Of a DNA stretch of 64,000 nt, positions 51,566 to 59,258 are shown piece after piece. The notes beneath the pieces are model-generated. The model did no database searches and was not told the origin of the DNA. It saw only the letters and a program-made list of their open reading frames with translations. Origin of the DNA: Saprospira grandis DSM 2844. Its GTDB lineage: Bacteria > Bacteroidota > Bacteroidia > Chitinophagales > Saprospiraceae. The translations under genes were made by a program, and so were the position numbers. The stretch covers positions 2,176,212 to 2,240,211 of the forward strand of contig NZ_JH719942.1 in the NCBI RefSeq assembly GCF_000275825.1, given 5' to 3'. How positions within the stretch are numbered: position 1 is the stretch's first letter; each line of letters opens with the position of its first letter.

Positions 51566-53146
51566 TTATTGAACCACTACCCATTTGGCCAAGGCCTGGG
51601 CCACTTTCTGCCCATCCATAGCCGCCGAAATGATGCCGCCCGCATAACCCGCTCCCTCTCCACAGGGAAATAGGGCCGCTAGTTCCGGATGCATGCAGCT
51701 ATCTGGCGCTCTCGGTATCCGAATAGGAGAGCTGGTCCGACTCTCTACCCCTATCAATTGGGCCTCCTCGGTATAATAACCCCGCATTTTTTTGCCCATC
51801 TGTTGCAAACCGCGCTGCAACCGTCGGCTAATCCCCGCCGGAAGCAATTGGTCCAATCGAGCCGAGTAAATTCCAGGGATATAAGAGGTTTTGGCTAAAC
51901 TATTAGAGGTTTTCCCCTTGACAAAGTCGGTTAGGCGCTGAGCTGGCGCCGCCTGGCTGCCATCTCCCGCCCGAAATAGGGCTTGTTCTACCTCTTGCTG
52001 GAAGCTCATGGCCGCAAATGGCCCCAAATGCGCATACTCTTTCAAGTCTTCCATATCTACAGCGACCACCATGCCCGAATTGGCAAAAGGAGAGTCTCGT
52101 CTAGACATCGACATCCCATTGACGACTAGTTCGCCTGGGGCCGTAGAAGCGGGCACAATCAATCCGCCCGGACACATACAAAAGGAGAATACGCCTCGGT
52201 TTTCTACCTGGCAAACTAGGCTGTAGCTAGAGGCAGGCAGTTCTTTGGGCCGCTCTTTTATGCCATACTGCAATTCATCAATTAGGGCCTGAGGGTGCTC
52301 TATCCGCACGCCAAGGGCAAAGGGCTTGGCCTCTATGGCCACCTTTTTTTGGTCCAATAAACGGAAGATATCTCTGGCCGAATGGCCCGTAGCTAAAATA
52401 ACGCCTTGGCCCCACCACTCTTTTCCATCAGCCGTGCGCAAGCCTTTTAGGCTTCTTTGGCCCTGCTTCTCTTCAATGAGGAAGTCGGTGACCCAAGCCT
52501 CAAAATGGATTTCTCCGCCCTTGCTTTCTATGGTCTCTCGCATGGCGGCCACTACCTTGGGCAGTTTATTGGAGCCAATATGCGGATGGGCATCAATGAG
52601 AATATCGCTAGGGGCGCCATGCTCAACAAACAAGCGCAAGGATTTTTCTATGCTGCCTCTTTTCTTGGAGCGGGTATAGAGTTTTCCGTCAGAATAAGTA
52701 CCGGCTCCACCTTCGCCAAAGCAATAATTAGAATGTGGGTTTACCTCGCCAAACTGCTGAATGGCCCGAAGGTCTCGGCGGCGGGCCTGCACATCTTTTC
52801 CTCTTTCGAGGATAATGGGTTTTAGGCCAAGTTCAATAAGTTCTAGGGCGGCAAAATAGCCTGCGGGCCCCGCCCCAACAATTAAGACTTCTGGGCGATT
52901 TTGGACCTGCGGCAGGGCCGCAATAATAGAAGGTGTTTTGGGAACAAGCTCTCCCGTTTTATAGGCCACAATACGGAGGCGGAAAAGTGGCTGCCGTCCT
53001 CTGGCGTCTAGGCTTCTTCTGCGGATATGCCAATGGGCCAATACTTGTTCTTTGGGCCAGCGCAACTTTTTGCGCAATTTTTTTTCGATCAGGGCTTCTT
53101 GCTCCAGTTCTTGGGGCAAAATGCTAATTTCTACTTCTTGAGGCAT
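51566..53146 (-). CDS. FAD-dependent oxidoreductase of the COG2509 group
   Basis: 526 residues. An N-terminal ~85-residue domain with LRKKLRWPKEQVLAHWHIRR precedes the FAD-binding Rossmann motif VLIVGAGPAGYFAALELIEL at about 87-106. Family features: ILERGKDVQARRRD, NYCFGEGGAGTYSDGKLYTR, GSNKLPKVVAAMRETIE, LATGHSARDIFRLL, and the closing GEGAGYAGGIISAAMDGQKV. COG2509 proteins are uncharacterised dehydrogenases related to electron-transfer flavoproteins. Length is normal. No partner gene suggests the substrate. Confidence 0.88.
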   Translation of the reverse strand: MPQEVEISILPQELEQEALIEKKLRKKLRWPKEQVLAHWHIRRRSLDARGRQPLFRLRIVAYKTGELVPKTPSIIAALPQVQNRPEVLIVGAGPAGYFAALELIELGLKPIILERGKDVQARRRDLRAIQQFGEVNPHSNYCFGEGGAGTYSDGKLYTRSKKRGSIEKSLRLFVEHGAPSDILIDAHPHIGSNKLPKVVAAMRETIESKGGEIHFEAWVTDFLIEEKQGQRSLKGLRTADGKEWWGQGVILATGHSARDIFRLLDQKKVAIEAKPFALGVRIEHPQALIDELQYGIKERPKELPASSYSLVCQVENRGVFSFCMCPGGLIVPASTAPGELVVNGMSMSRRDSPFANSGMVVAVDMEDLKEYAHLGPFAAMSFQQEVEQALFRAGDGSQAAPAQRLTDFVKGKTSNSLAKTSYIPGIYSARLDQLLPAGISRRLQRGLQQMGKKMRGYYTEEAQLIGVESRTSSPIRIPRAPDSCMHPELAALFPCGEGAGYAGGIISAAMDGQKVAQALAKWVVVQ

Positions 53147-53208
53147 GACTACGATTTAGGTAGTAAATGATAAAATAGGGGCAGGGGAGGGGGCCAGACT
53201 TGGGCCTC

Positions 53209-53328
53209 GGCCTAGCGATGTGGAGGGGTGGCCCGAAGGGCCAGACCCAGCCGCCAAAGGCGGCGCAGGGCCGAGCAGACTTGCGAGCCCCGCAACGTAG
53301 CGCCTGCCGTAGGCAGGAGGCCCCAAAA
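53209..53328 (-). repeat. Family-A element, type 1 (copy 19a)
   Basis: Minus strand: TTTTGGGGCCTCC, stem TGCCT-ACG-GCAGGCG, CTACG, CTCGCAAGTCTGCTCGGCCC, middle stem GCCGCC-TTT-GGCGGC, TCTGGCCC-TTC-GGGCCA, CACATCGCTAGGCC. Confidence 0.9.
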
Positions 53329-53462
53329 CAGCAGCGAGCTGCGACAACAAGGACTTCAGTCCGTCTTCGATGACCAACGGGAGTAAACGTAGCGCCTGCC
53401 GAAGGCAGACAACAAGGCTGCAAGCCGCAGTTCGACGACTGAAAGGAGTAACGCCCCAAAAC
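53329..53462 (-). repeat. Family-A type 3 modules (copy 19b)
   Basis: Minus strand from the right: TTTTGGGGCGTTACTCC, TCGTCGAACTGCGGCTTGC, AGCCTTGTTGTCTGCC, TTC, GGCAGGCGCTACG, then TTTACTCCC, GACGGACTGAAGTCCTTGTT, GTCGCAGCTCGCTGCTG. Two successive type-3 modules are joined to copy 19a. Together they fill 53147-53468. Confidence 0.85.
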
Positions 53463-53468
53463 AACTTA

Positions 53469-53795
53469 CTAATAAGCGGTCATATTGGGATCAATCTCCT
53501 TGGCGTAGGCGATAATGCCACCATCTAGGCTATAGAGATTATCGAAACCGTGTTGTTGTTGTAGAAAGAGGGCGGCCATATAGGAGCGGCGGCCTGTTTT
53601 GCAGTGCAAAACCACGGGTTTATCGCGGGCAATTTCTTGGGCGCGGACATCAATTTCTCCTAGGGGAATATGCGTCCCATTGATATGGCAAATCTCGAGT
53701 TCATCGGCCTCTCGAAGGTCGATGAGTTGGAAATCGAATTGATCGTCTTGCATCCGTTTGAGTTCTTGCACATTAACGGCTTTTACCTGCTCCAT
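53469..53795 (-). CDS. Rhodanese-domain protein
   Basis: 108 residues, a single rhodanese domain. Active-site loop HCKTGRRS with the catalytic Cys at about residue 66, preceded by LIDLREADELEICHINGTHI, PLGEI. Similar in size to GlpE/PspE-like sulfurtransferases and to those paired with ThiF/MoeB enzymes. It would carry sulfur as a persulfide from thiosulfate or cysteine-derived donors; the acceptor is unknown. 18 bp downstream of the pseudouridine synthase gene and likely co-transcribed. Confidence 0.9.
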   Translation of the reverse strand: MEQVKAVNVQELKRMQDDQFDFQLIDLREADELEICHINGTHIPLGEIDVRAQEIARDKPVVLHCKTGRRSYMAALFLQQQHGFDNLYSLDGGIIAYAKEIDPNMTAY

Positions 53796-53813
53796 AGTGG
53801 TTTGTTTTGCTGT

Positions 53814-54539
53814 TTAGATAATGACATTTTTATAGTCGGGCATTTCGCCTAAGGCATCTTTGAAGAGCTTCCAGATTTGCTCATTGGGGATAGGGGCCCA
53901 AATATCGATAGCTTCTTTTTTGACGGGGTGAATAAACGAAAGGCTGGCGGCATGAAGGTGAATGCGGCCATCTTTGTTTTTATTTTTTGCGCCATACTTA
54001 ACATCTCCACGGATAGGGCAGCCCATGCGGGCGAGTTGTGCACGGATTTGGTGGGGGCGGCCCGTGTGTGGAATCACCTCTAGCAAATGGTGCTCACCGA
54101 TGCCGCCAAGCAGGCGATAGTCGAGTTTAGCGAACTTATAATGTTTATTTCGGGCGGTATTGGAGACCGAAACGATATTGCGTTCTTTATCTTTGGAAAT
54201 AAAGTGCATGAGGGTGCCTGATAGCTCCTCGGGGCGTTTTTCTACGATAGCGAGGTAGCGTTTTTGGACCTCTCTTTCCTTAAAGAGCTTATTCATTCTT
54301 TCGAGGCCCTTAGAGGTGCGGGCAAAGAGGACGGTACCGCTAACGGGGCGGTCGATACGGTGAATGACCCCTAGGAAAACGGCGCCGGGTTTTTGGTATC
54401 GAAACTTGATATAGTCTTTGGCAAATTCGGAGAGGGGGCGGTCGCCAGTTTGGTCGCCTTGGACCAACCAGCCCGCGGGTTTATTTAGGGCAATCAGGTG
54501 GTTATCTTCATGGATAACGGTATAGTTTTCTTCTCGCAT
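53814..54539 (-). CDS. RluA-family pseudouridine synthase
   Basis: 241 residues, catalytic domain only, with no S4 RNA-binding domain. Catalytic motif HRIDRPVSGTVLFARTSK at about 61-78, with the Asp nucleophile in HRID. Further motifs are ALNKPAGWLVQGD, KRYLAIVEKRPEE, and TGRPHQIRAQLARMGCPIRGD near the C-terminus. It isomerises uridine to pseudouridine in rRNA or tRNA; the short form resembles RluC/TruC-type enzymes, but the target site cannot be told. Starts at ATG 54539 (MREENYTVIHEDN). Confidence 0.92.
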   Translation of the reverse strand: MREENYTVIHEDNHLIALNKPAGWLVQGDQTGDRPLSEFAKDYIKFRYQKPGAVFLGVIHRIDRPVSGTVLFARTSKGLERMNKLFKEREVQKRYLAIVEKRPEELSGTLMHFISKDKERNIVSVSNTARNKHYKFAKLDYRLLGGIGEHHLLEVIPHTGRPHQIRAQLARMGCPIRGDVKYGAKNKNKDGRIHLHAASLSFIHPVKKEAIDIWAPIPNEQIWKLFKDALGEMPDYKNVII

Positions 54540-54716
54540 GATATTATTTTAGGGCACAAAGATAATCAAGTTGTTGAAGAACTCATATTCAATTGGCTGC
54601 AAAGCAAGGAAAGAGGGGGGGAGTTGGGGGCTTATTTTATTAGGAAAAGATTAAAGAGGGGGCGGCGGCTAGTCCTGTAATTTTTCAGGACCTTTGGGCT
54701 AACAAAACAGAAAAAA

Positions 54717-55979
54717 TTGAGAAACAAATCTGCTATTCGATTATTATTAGGGGCCAATTTTATTTCGGGGGTGGCCCAGGGCATTAGTATGATAGCGGTA
54801 CCGCTTTACTTTGCCGAAAGTGGGCAGTCGGCTTGGTTTGGCTTGGCCTATACCCTAATTACTTTGGTGACCTTATTTTGGGCACCTTATGCGGGCAGTT
54901 TGGTAGATAAGCACGACCGTAAAAAGCTATTTTTGGTATTGATGGCCTTTATGGCCTTGGCCTTGGCGGCTTTATCGGCTTTAGGGTTTAGCCAAGGGCT
55001 GAACAACTATATTGCGGTGGGGGCCTTTGCCCTGACCTTTTGGAATTACAGTCTGCATTATCTCTGTTTTTATGCCTTTATGCAGGAGATAACGGAGCGG
55101 GAGCATTATGGCAAAATTGCCTCTTTGTTAGAGGTCCAGGGGCAGTTGGCCTCGGCTTTGGCTGGGGGGGCGGCTGTTGTGTTGTTGGACCCCCAAATGG
55201 CGGCTTATTGGGGCTTTGAGGCCTGGGAACTTCCTCAAATATTTGCCTTAGATGCGAGTACTTATGTCTTGGGCTTGCTGATTATCTTTTTCATGAAATT
55301 TGAGTCCTTAACCAAGCGTGAAGCAGAGCAGGGCAGTTTGTGGAAGCGGTTAAAAATTGGTTGGGACTACCTTAAGGGCGAGCCTTATGTCTTTTTGTTT
55401 GGGGTCTTGACCCATGCCGTATTTATTACGGTTCTTTTGCATGTTTTTGAGCTTTCGCCCACTTATGTCAAGCAGTGTTTGGCTGGAGAGGGCGATAGTA
55501 CGGCTAGTATTTTTGCCATTTCGGAGGTGCTCTATTCTGTAGGGGCGGTTTTGGCGGGTTTGGCCATACAGCGCATCTTCAAGGGATTTAGCTTTTTATC
55601 GGCGATTATTCTGCTCACGCTCATCACGCTTTTAGAGTATGGGGCGATGTTTTTGTTTTATTCGGTGGGGGTATTTTGGGCCGTGAGTTTGCTCTTGGGG
55701 CTAAGCAATGCGGGGGTACGTGTGATTCGGGTTTCTTATTTGTTTGAGGTGGTGCCCAATCAGGTGATTGGGCGGGCCAATAGCATTTTTGGCATTAGCA
55801 ATACGCTTTTTCGGCTGGGCTTTTTGGCCTTATTTAGCCTACCTTTTTTTCATGAAAAGGGCCAAGTGGTCTTTAGCTTCCTTATTTTTATGGGCTTTTT
55901 GGGCTTGTCGGCGGGCATTTTGGGGGCTTATTATGGCCCAATTGTGGGCAAAAGAGAAGCTGCCGAAGAAGAGGAGTAG
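54717..55979 (+). CDS. MFS transporter, probable TTG start
   Basis: 420 residues with 12 predicted membrane helices. MFS motif A appears as GSLVDKHDRKKLFLVLMAF in the loop between helices 2 and 3 (about 63-81). The central loop has the charged SLTKREAEQGSLWKRLK. No substrate-specific motif is recognised; the pattern is that of drug/MFS_3 exporters (EntS-like). The frame opens after a stop at 54678 and the first start is TTG 54717 (RNKSAIRLLLGANFI); the first ATG (54789) would remove most of helix 1. I therefore choose TTG. Codon use is normal. Confidence 0.85.
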   Translation: MRNKSAIRLLLGANFISGVAQGISMIAVPLYFAESGQSAWFGLAYTLITLVTLFWAPYAGSLVDKHDRKKLFLVLMAFMALALAALSALGFSQGLNNYIAVGAFALTFWNYSLHYLCFYAFMQEITEREHYGKIASLLEVQGQLASALAGGAAVVLLDPQMAAYWGFEAWELPQIFALDASTYVLGLLIIFFMKFESLTKREAEQGSLWKRLKIGWDYLKGEPYVFLFGVLTHAVFITVLLHVFELSPTYVKQCLAGEGDSTASIFAISEVLYSVGAVLAGLAIQRIFKGFSFLSAIILLTLITLLEYGAMFLFYSVGVFWAVSLLLGLSNAGVRVIRVSYLFEVVPNQVIGRANSIFGISNTLFRLGFLALFSLPFFHEKGQVVFSFLIFMGFLGLSAGILGAYYGPIVGKREAAEEEE

Positions 55980-55990
55980 TTGTTTTTTTC

Positions 55991-56118
55991 TTTTGGGGCC
56001 TCCTGCCTGCGGCAGGCGCTACGCTTTGGGGCTCGCAGGTCTGCTCGGCCCTTCGCTTTTTCGCTTTGCTCAAAAAGCTCGGTCTGGCCTTCGGCCACCC
56101 CTCCGCATCGCTAGGCCA
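55991..56118 (+). repeat. Family-A element, type 1 (copy 20)
   Basis: TTTTGGGGCCTCC, stem TGCC-TGC-GGCA, GGCGCTACG, CTCGCAGGTCTGCTCGGCCC, middle stem CGCTTTTTCGCTTTGC...AAAAAGC, GGTCTGGCC-TTC-GGCCA, GCATCGCTAGGCC. It sits between two convergent genes (stop to stop 157 bp) and fills almost all of the gap. Confidence 0.9.
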
Positions 56119-56135
56119 AAGGCAGTATGGCTGCG

Positions 56136-57356
56136 CTAAAACTCCTGTTCATTGCCACGGACTTGTTGCAGGGCGCTATTAAAAACCTGGACCAGATATT
56201 CGCTTTCTTCTTGAGAAATGGAGAGTAGGCTAGCATCAAATAGTTGTTGGCGTTCTCCGTTTCGGAGTTGGACCGAAATGGGGTAGATATAGCTTATAGA
56301 GGTTCCATTCTTTGTGTTGTTAACTACTTTTTCCTCTACAAAGTCCCAGTATTCAATATCTTGGATAGGGATATGAATTTTTCTGCCTGCTCGGAGAGGG
56401 CGGTGTCTGAGGCTAAAGAAATCGGTATTTAGCTGAAATTGGCTACTATTGACTAGGTTGATTAGGGCTCTGCGGAGGAGCCAGAGGCCAATGCCGACAA
56501 AGATCATCAGAAAAGCTATGGCGAAGAGTGTAATGCTATGGGGTTGTTCTAGATAAATTTGGAAGAGGAAAAAGCTGAAACTTCCCGTGATGCTGGTCCA
56601 GATCAAGCCAAAGGCTAGGAGTAAATAGCCGATAGGGCTATACCAGCTTTTGACCAAAAAGAGGCCATCTTGATTAAAGTCGGTGAGGATGCTATTGGGG
56701 CGAGCTTTTAGTAATTTCTGGAGGTCAGAGAAGCTTTGAGGGCTGTTTTCTCTTTGCGTTTCTGCTTCTTCTAGGAAGTTGGGAAGCTCTTTTCTTGTGC
56801 TGTATTTGGGTAGTTCATCTTTAATGGGAGCATCTTGGATGCCCCAAAAATCTTCGATGAGCTCTTCTAGGGTTCGGGCTTCTTCGAGCGTTAAGAAGCA
56901 GGGGTTGGGCAGACTAAAAGTTTGGCCAAAAAGGTATTGGCGTTGGCCATCTTGGTTGAGATAGGCGGGCAGTACTCCCTTGCTATTTTGCTTAGCGGAG
57001 TCGATGATAAAAATCTGCTGGACCTGATTTTTCCAGATTCGTTTTTTATTAAAGAAGGGAATAGGGCCGTTAGAGATAAGGAGTTCATCCTCGGAGAGGA
57101 GTAGTTTTGTTTTGTTCAGGATATTGCCGAGGGCTGTATAAAGCAGGCCAATACCAATGAGGATAAAAAAGCCAGGCACAATAATAAAGAGGAGATCTAG
57201 GGGCGAAAAATTACCTTTAAGTTGGCTATTGGTCATATAGAGGAAAAAGCTGCTGAAGCTGGTCCAAATAAGGCCAAAAATGAGTAGGCCAATGCCTGAA
57301 AAGCGGCTCCAAGGGTTGCTAATGAGGTAGCCTTCATTTGTTTTTTGAATATTCAT
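56136..57356 (-). CDS. Membrane protein of unknown function with internal duplication (paralogue 2)
   Basis: 406 residues from ATG 57356 (MNIQKTNEGYLISNPWSRF), matching the start of the upstream paralogue; the in-frame ATG 57377 would add 7 residues and overlap the previous gene. Four membrane helices in two hairpins (about 18-80 and 235-300). The two halves are similar: SGIGLLIFGLIWTSFSSFFL and GYLLLAFGLIWTSITGSFSF, each followed by a hairpin and a soluble beta-rich module ending in IxWKNQVQQIFI/IHIPIQDIEYWDF. I do not recognise a named family. Probably co-transcribed with the upstream gene. Confidence 0.65.
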   Translation of the reverse strand: MNIQKTNEGYLISNPWSRFSGIGLLIFGLIWTSFSSFFLYMTNSQLKGNFSPLDLLFIIVPGFFILIGIGLLYTALGNILNKTKLLLSEDELLISNGPIPFFNKKRIWKNQVQQIFIIDSAKQNSKGVLPAYLNQDGQRQYLFGQTFSLPNPCFLTLEEARTLEELIEDFWGIQDAPIKDELPKYSTRKELPNFLEEAETQRENSPQSFSDLQKLLKARPNSILTDFNQDGLFLVKSWYSPIGYLLLAFGLIWTSITGSFSFFLFQIYLEQPHSITLFAIAFLMIFVGIGLWLLRRALINLVNSSQFQLNTDFFSLRHRPLRAGRKIHIPIQDIEYWDFVEEKVVNNTKNGTSISYIYPISVQLRNGERQQLFDASLLSISQEESEYLVQVFNSALQQVRGNEQEF

Positions 57357-57366
57357 GGGGATAGGT

Positions 57367-58548
57367 TTAGAGTTCAATTAGGGCCTGTTGTAGCAATTGG
57401 GCTAAAAACTGGCTTTCTTCTTTGCTGATGGTTAGGGCCAAGGGGGCGTGGATTTCCTGATATTCTTGATTTTTAAGCAGAAGGCTAAGGAAATACTCTT
57501 CATGGTTGACTTTGCTGCTTTTTCCTTGACTTTCGTGAATAAAATAGCCTGCGCGTTGGTCGGTAAATATAGCTTGAATTTGCGTTTTGGGGATAGATAG
57601 CTCTTGCTTTCTTTTTTGTCCGTTGTATCGAACCTTCAGCTGATCTTGCTTAAGGTGAATTTGGAGGCTGATCTGTTTATCCTGTCTGTTTTTTCGGATT
57701 AGGGCTAGGGCTATAGCAATAAAGCAGAGGGGTAAAATTAGGCTAAAGAAAGGGAGTGGGTCTGTAGGGGGGAATTTGAGCAAGAAGCCAAGGATAATTA
57801 GAAGAGAAAGCAGCCCAATAAGGCCAAAGGCCCAGCCAAAAAGGGCGAAAATGGGCGGTTGGTCTTTGGGGCTTGTTTTGAGGATAAAGAGTTCATTTTC
57901 ATGGAGGTCAATAGTGATGGGGTAGTTGTGTTCATGGATTAGCTCGCTTAGAGAAGCCTGTAGAGTAGATTCTGTAGTGGCAGACTCTAGTTTGCTATGG
58001 TTTTTTTGTTGGTTTTGGAGTTCTTCTTCAAGGGGGGCATCTTCAATCTCCCAAAATTCTTCTATGAGTTGTTCTAGCTGTTGGGCTTCTCTCAGGCTGA
58101 GTTGAAAGTAATTGTGGGCTTGCCCTAGAAAGTCGCCCAGCAGAAAGCGGTGCCAGTCATCGGTTGTTTGGTAGGCAAGGATAAAGTGGCCGCTTTCTAT
58201 TTGGCCTTTAGGGAGGATATAGATTTGTTGAATATTTTTGCGGGAAAGAAGCTGTTTAGGGCTTAGGGGGAGTGGGCTGCTCCAGCTAGAGAGCTGTTCT
58301 TTTTCTACTAGGATAAAGCTATGATTAAGGGATTGGGCTAGTCCTAGATAGAAGCAAAGGCAGCCAATAGCGATAAAAATAGCGATAAAGAAATAGCTAA
58401 GGGCTAGGTCGTTTTCAGCAAAGGGCAGATAGAGAAGGAGGAGGGGGCCGCTAGAGAAAAGGAAGCCGAATAAAAACAGTTTAGGTTGTGCGGCCCATTT
58501 CTTTTTGATCAGTAGGCTTTGGGTTTGTTTTTGGACTGTAATATTCAT
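57367..58548 (-). CDS. Membrane protein of unknown function with internal duplication (paralogue 1)
   Basis: 393 residues (MNITVQKQTQSLLIKKKWAA). Same plan as the next gene: two hairpins (about 22-75 and 218-275), each followed by a soluble module. EEFWEIEDAPLEEELQNQQK is closely matched by EDFWGIQDAPIKDELPKYS in the paralogue, and LSLREAQQLEQLIEEF by LTLEEARTLEELIEDF. The C-terminal half has LKVRYNGQKRKQELSIPKTQ. No known domain; the soluble modules look PH-like by their strand pattern, which is only a guess. Confidence 0.65.
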   Translation of the reverse strand: MNITVQKQTQSLLIKKKWAAQPKLFLFGFLFSSGPLLLLYLPFAENDLALSYFFIAIFIAIGCLCFYLGLAQSLNHSFILVEKEQLSSWSSPLPLSPKQLLSRKNIQQIYILPKGQIESGHFILAYQTTDDWHRFLLGDFLGQAHNYFQLSLREAQQLEQLIEEFWEIEDAPLEEELQNQQKNHSKLESATTESTLQASLSELIHEHNYPITIDLHENELFILKTSPKDQPPIFALFGWAFGLIGLLSLLIILGFLLKFPPTDPLPFFSLILPLCFIAIALALIRKNRQDKQISLQIHLKQDQLKVRYNGQKRKQELSIPKTQIQAIFTDQRAGYFIHESQGKSSKVNHEEYFLSLLLKNQEYQEIHAPLALTISKEESQFLAQLLQQALIEL

Positions 58549-58584
58549 GCTATTGAGGATATTGGTAGAGCGGGAAAAACAGAA

Positions 58585-58619
58585 AAAGGATTGTTGACTA
58601 ATTTAGTCAACAATCCTTT
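58585..58619 (-). terminator. Terminator of rplS
   Basis: A perfect 16-bp stem (AAAGGATTGTTGACTA / TAGTCAACAATCCTTT) with an ATT loop; on the minus strand it is followed by TTCTG. Confidence 0.88.
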
Positions 58620-58649
58620 GATATAGTAAGTCTTGAGTAGAAAAACTTC

Positions 58650-59063
58650 TTATTTGTTTCCGAAGGTCCAGCTATACTTACGACCTTTATCTTCAGCGGT
58701 TTGGCGCTTAACAAACGTTTTCTCTTTCACGCGGCCAGCTTTTCCGATAGCATTGCGAAGGTAGTAAAGGCGAGCGCGACGAACGCGGCCTTTTTGGTGG
58801 TTCACGATGCTCACCAAAGTGGGGCAGTTCAAAGGGAAGATACGCTCGATGCCTACACCGTGCGAGATTTTGCGAATAGTGAAAGTTTTAGTTACACCAG
58901 TTCCTTTAACTTGGATAATGGTGCCACGGAAAGTTTGTTCCCGTTCTTTTTGACCTTCAATAATTTTATAAGTGACAGACACAGTATCACCAGCCTTGAA
59001 ATAATCGAACTGGCCCGTCTCTCTGGCTGTCTGCTCTTCTACGTACTGAATCAAGTTTTTCAT
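58650..59063 (-). CDS. rplS: 50S ribosomal protein L19
   Basis: 137 residues. Standard L19 pattern: FKAGDTVSVTYKIIEGQKER, FRGTIIQVKGTGVTKTFTIR, KISHGVGIERIFPLNCPTL, VRRARLYYLRNAIGKAGRVK, with a basic C-terminal tail slightly longer than in E. coli. It sits at the 30S-50S interface of the ribosome. trmD and rpsP, its usual neighbours in many bacteria, are not next to it; it is a single gene with promoter-like sequence and its own terminator. Confidence 0.97.
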   Translation of the reverse strand: MKNLIQYVEEQTARETGQFDYFKAGDTVSVTYKIIEGQKEREQTFRGTIIQVKGTGVTKTFTIRKISHGVGIERIFPLNCPTLVSIVNHQKGRVRRARLYYLRNAIGKAGRVKEKTFVKRQTAEDKGRKYSWTFGNK

Positions 59064-59106
59064 CTCAAAAATATAATTGATAGCGTTTTTTATCTATAAA
59101 GCGAGG

Positions 59107-59114
59107 CAAAGATA
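59107..59114 (-). promoter_or_regulatory. Probable -7 box of rplS
   Basis: On the minus strand TATCTTTG, a full match to TAnnTTTG, about 44 nt before the ATG. The -33 region is weak (TTGG, spacing 16). Confidence 0.45.
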
Positions 59115-59181
59115 ATAAAATATCTAACTCCCAATAAGAAGGGAGCCTTTTTTATTGCAAAATTGTGCTAGATGAGGGCCA

Positions 59182-59215
59182 GTTGCTGCCTGCTTTCAGA
59201 TTTTTAATATCTTTG
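59182..59215 (+). promoter_or_regulatory. Probable promoter of rmuC
   Basis: TATCTTTG at 59208-59215 matches the -7 consensus; GTTG at 59182-59185 is a -33 candidate with a longish 22-nt spacer. The start would be near 59222, about 37 nt before the ATG. Confidence 0.5.
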
Positions 59216-59258
59216 GTTGGCCCACTAAAAGAATGGAGGGCAAAAATAGCTAATTTTT

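Noticed and set aside
53124..53464. Open frames over the gap between the rhodanese and COG2509 genes
   Set aside because: They overlap two family-A elements and match their translations.
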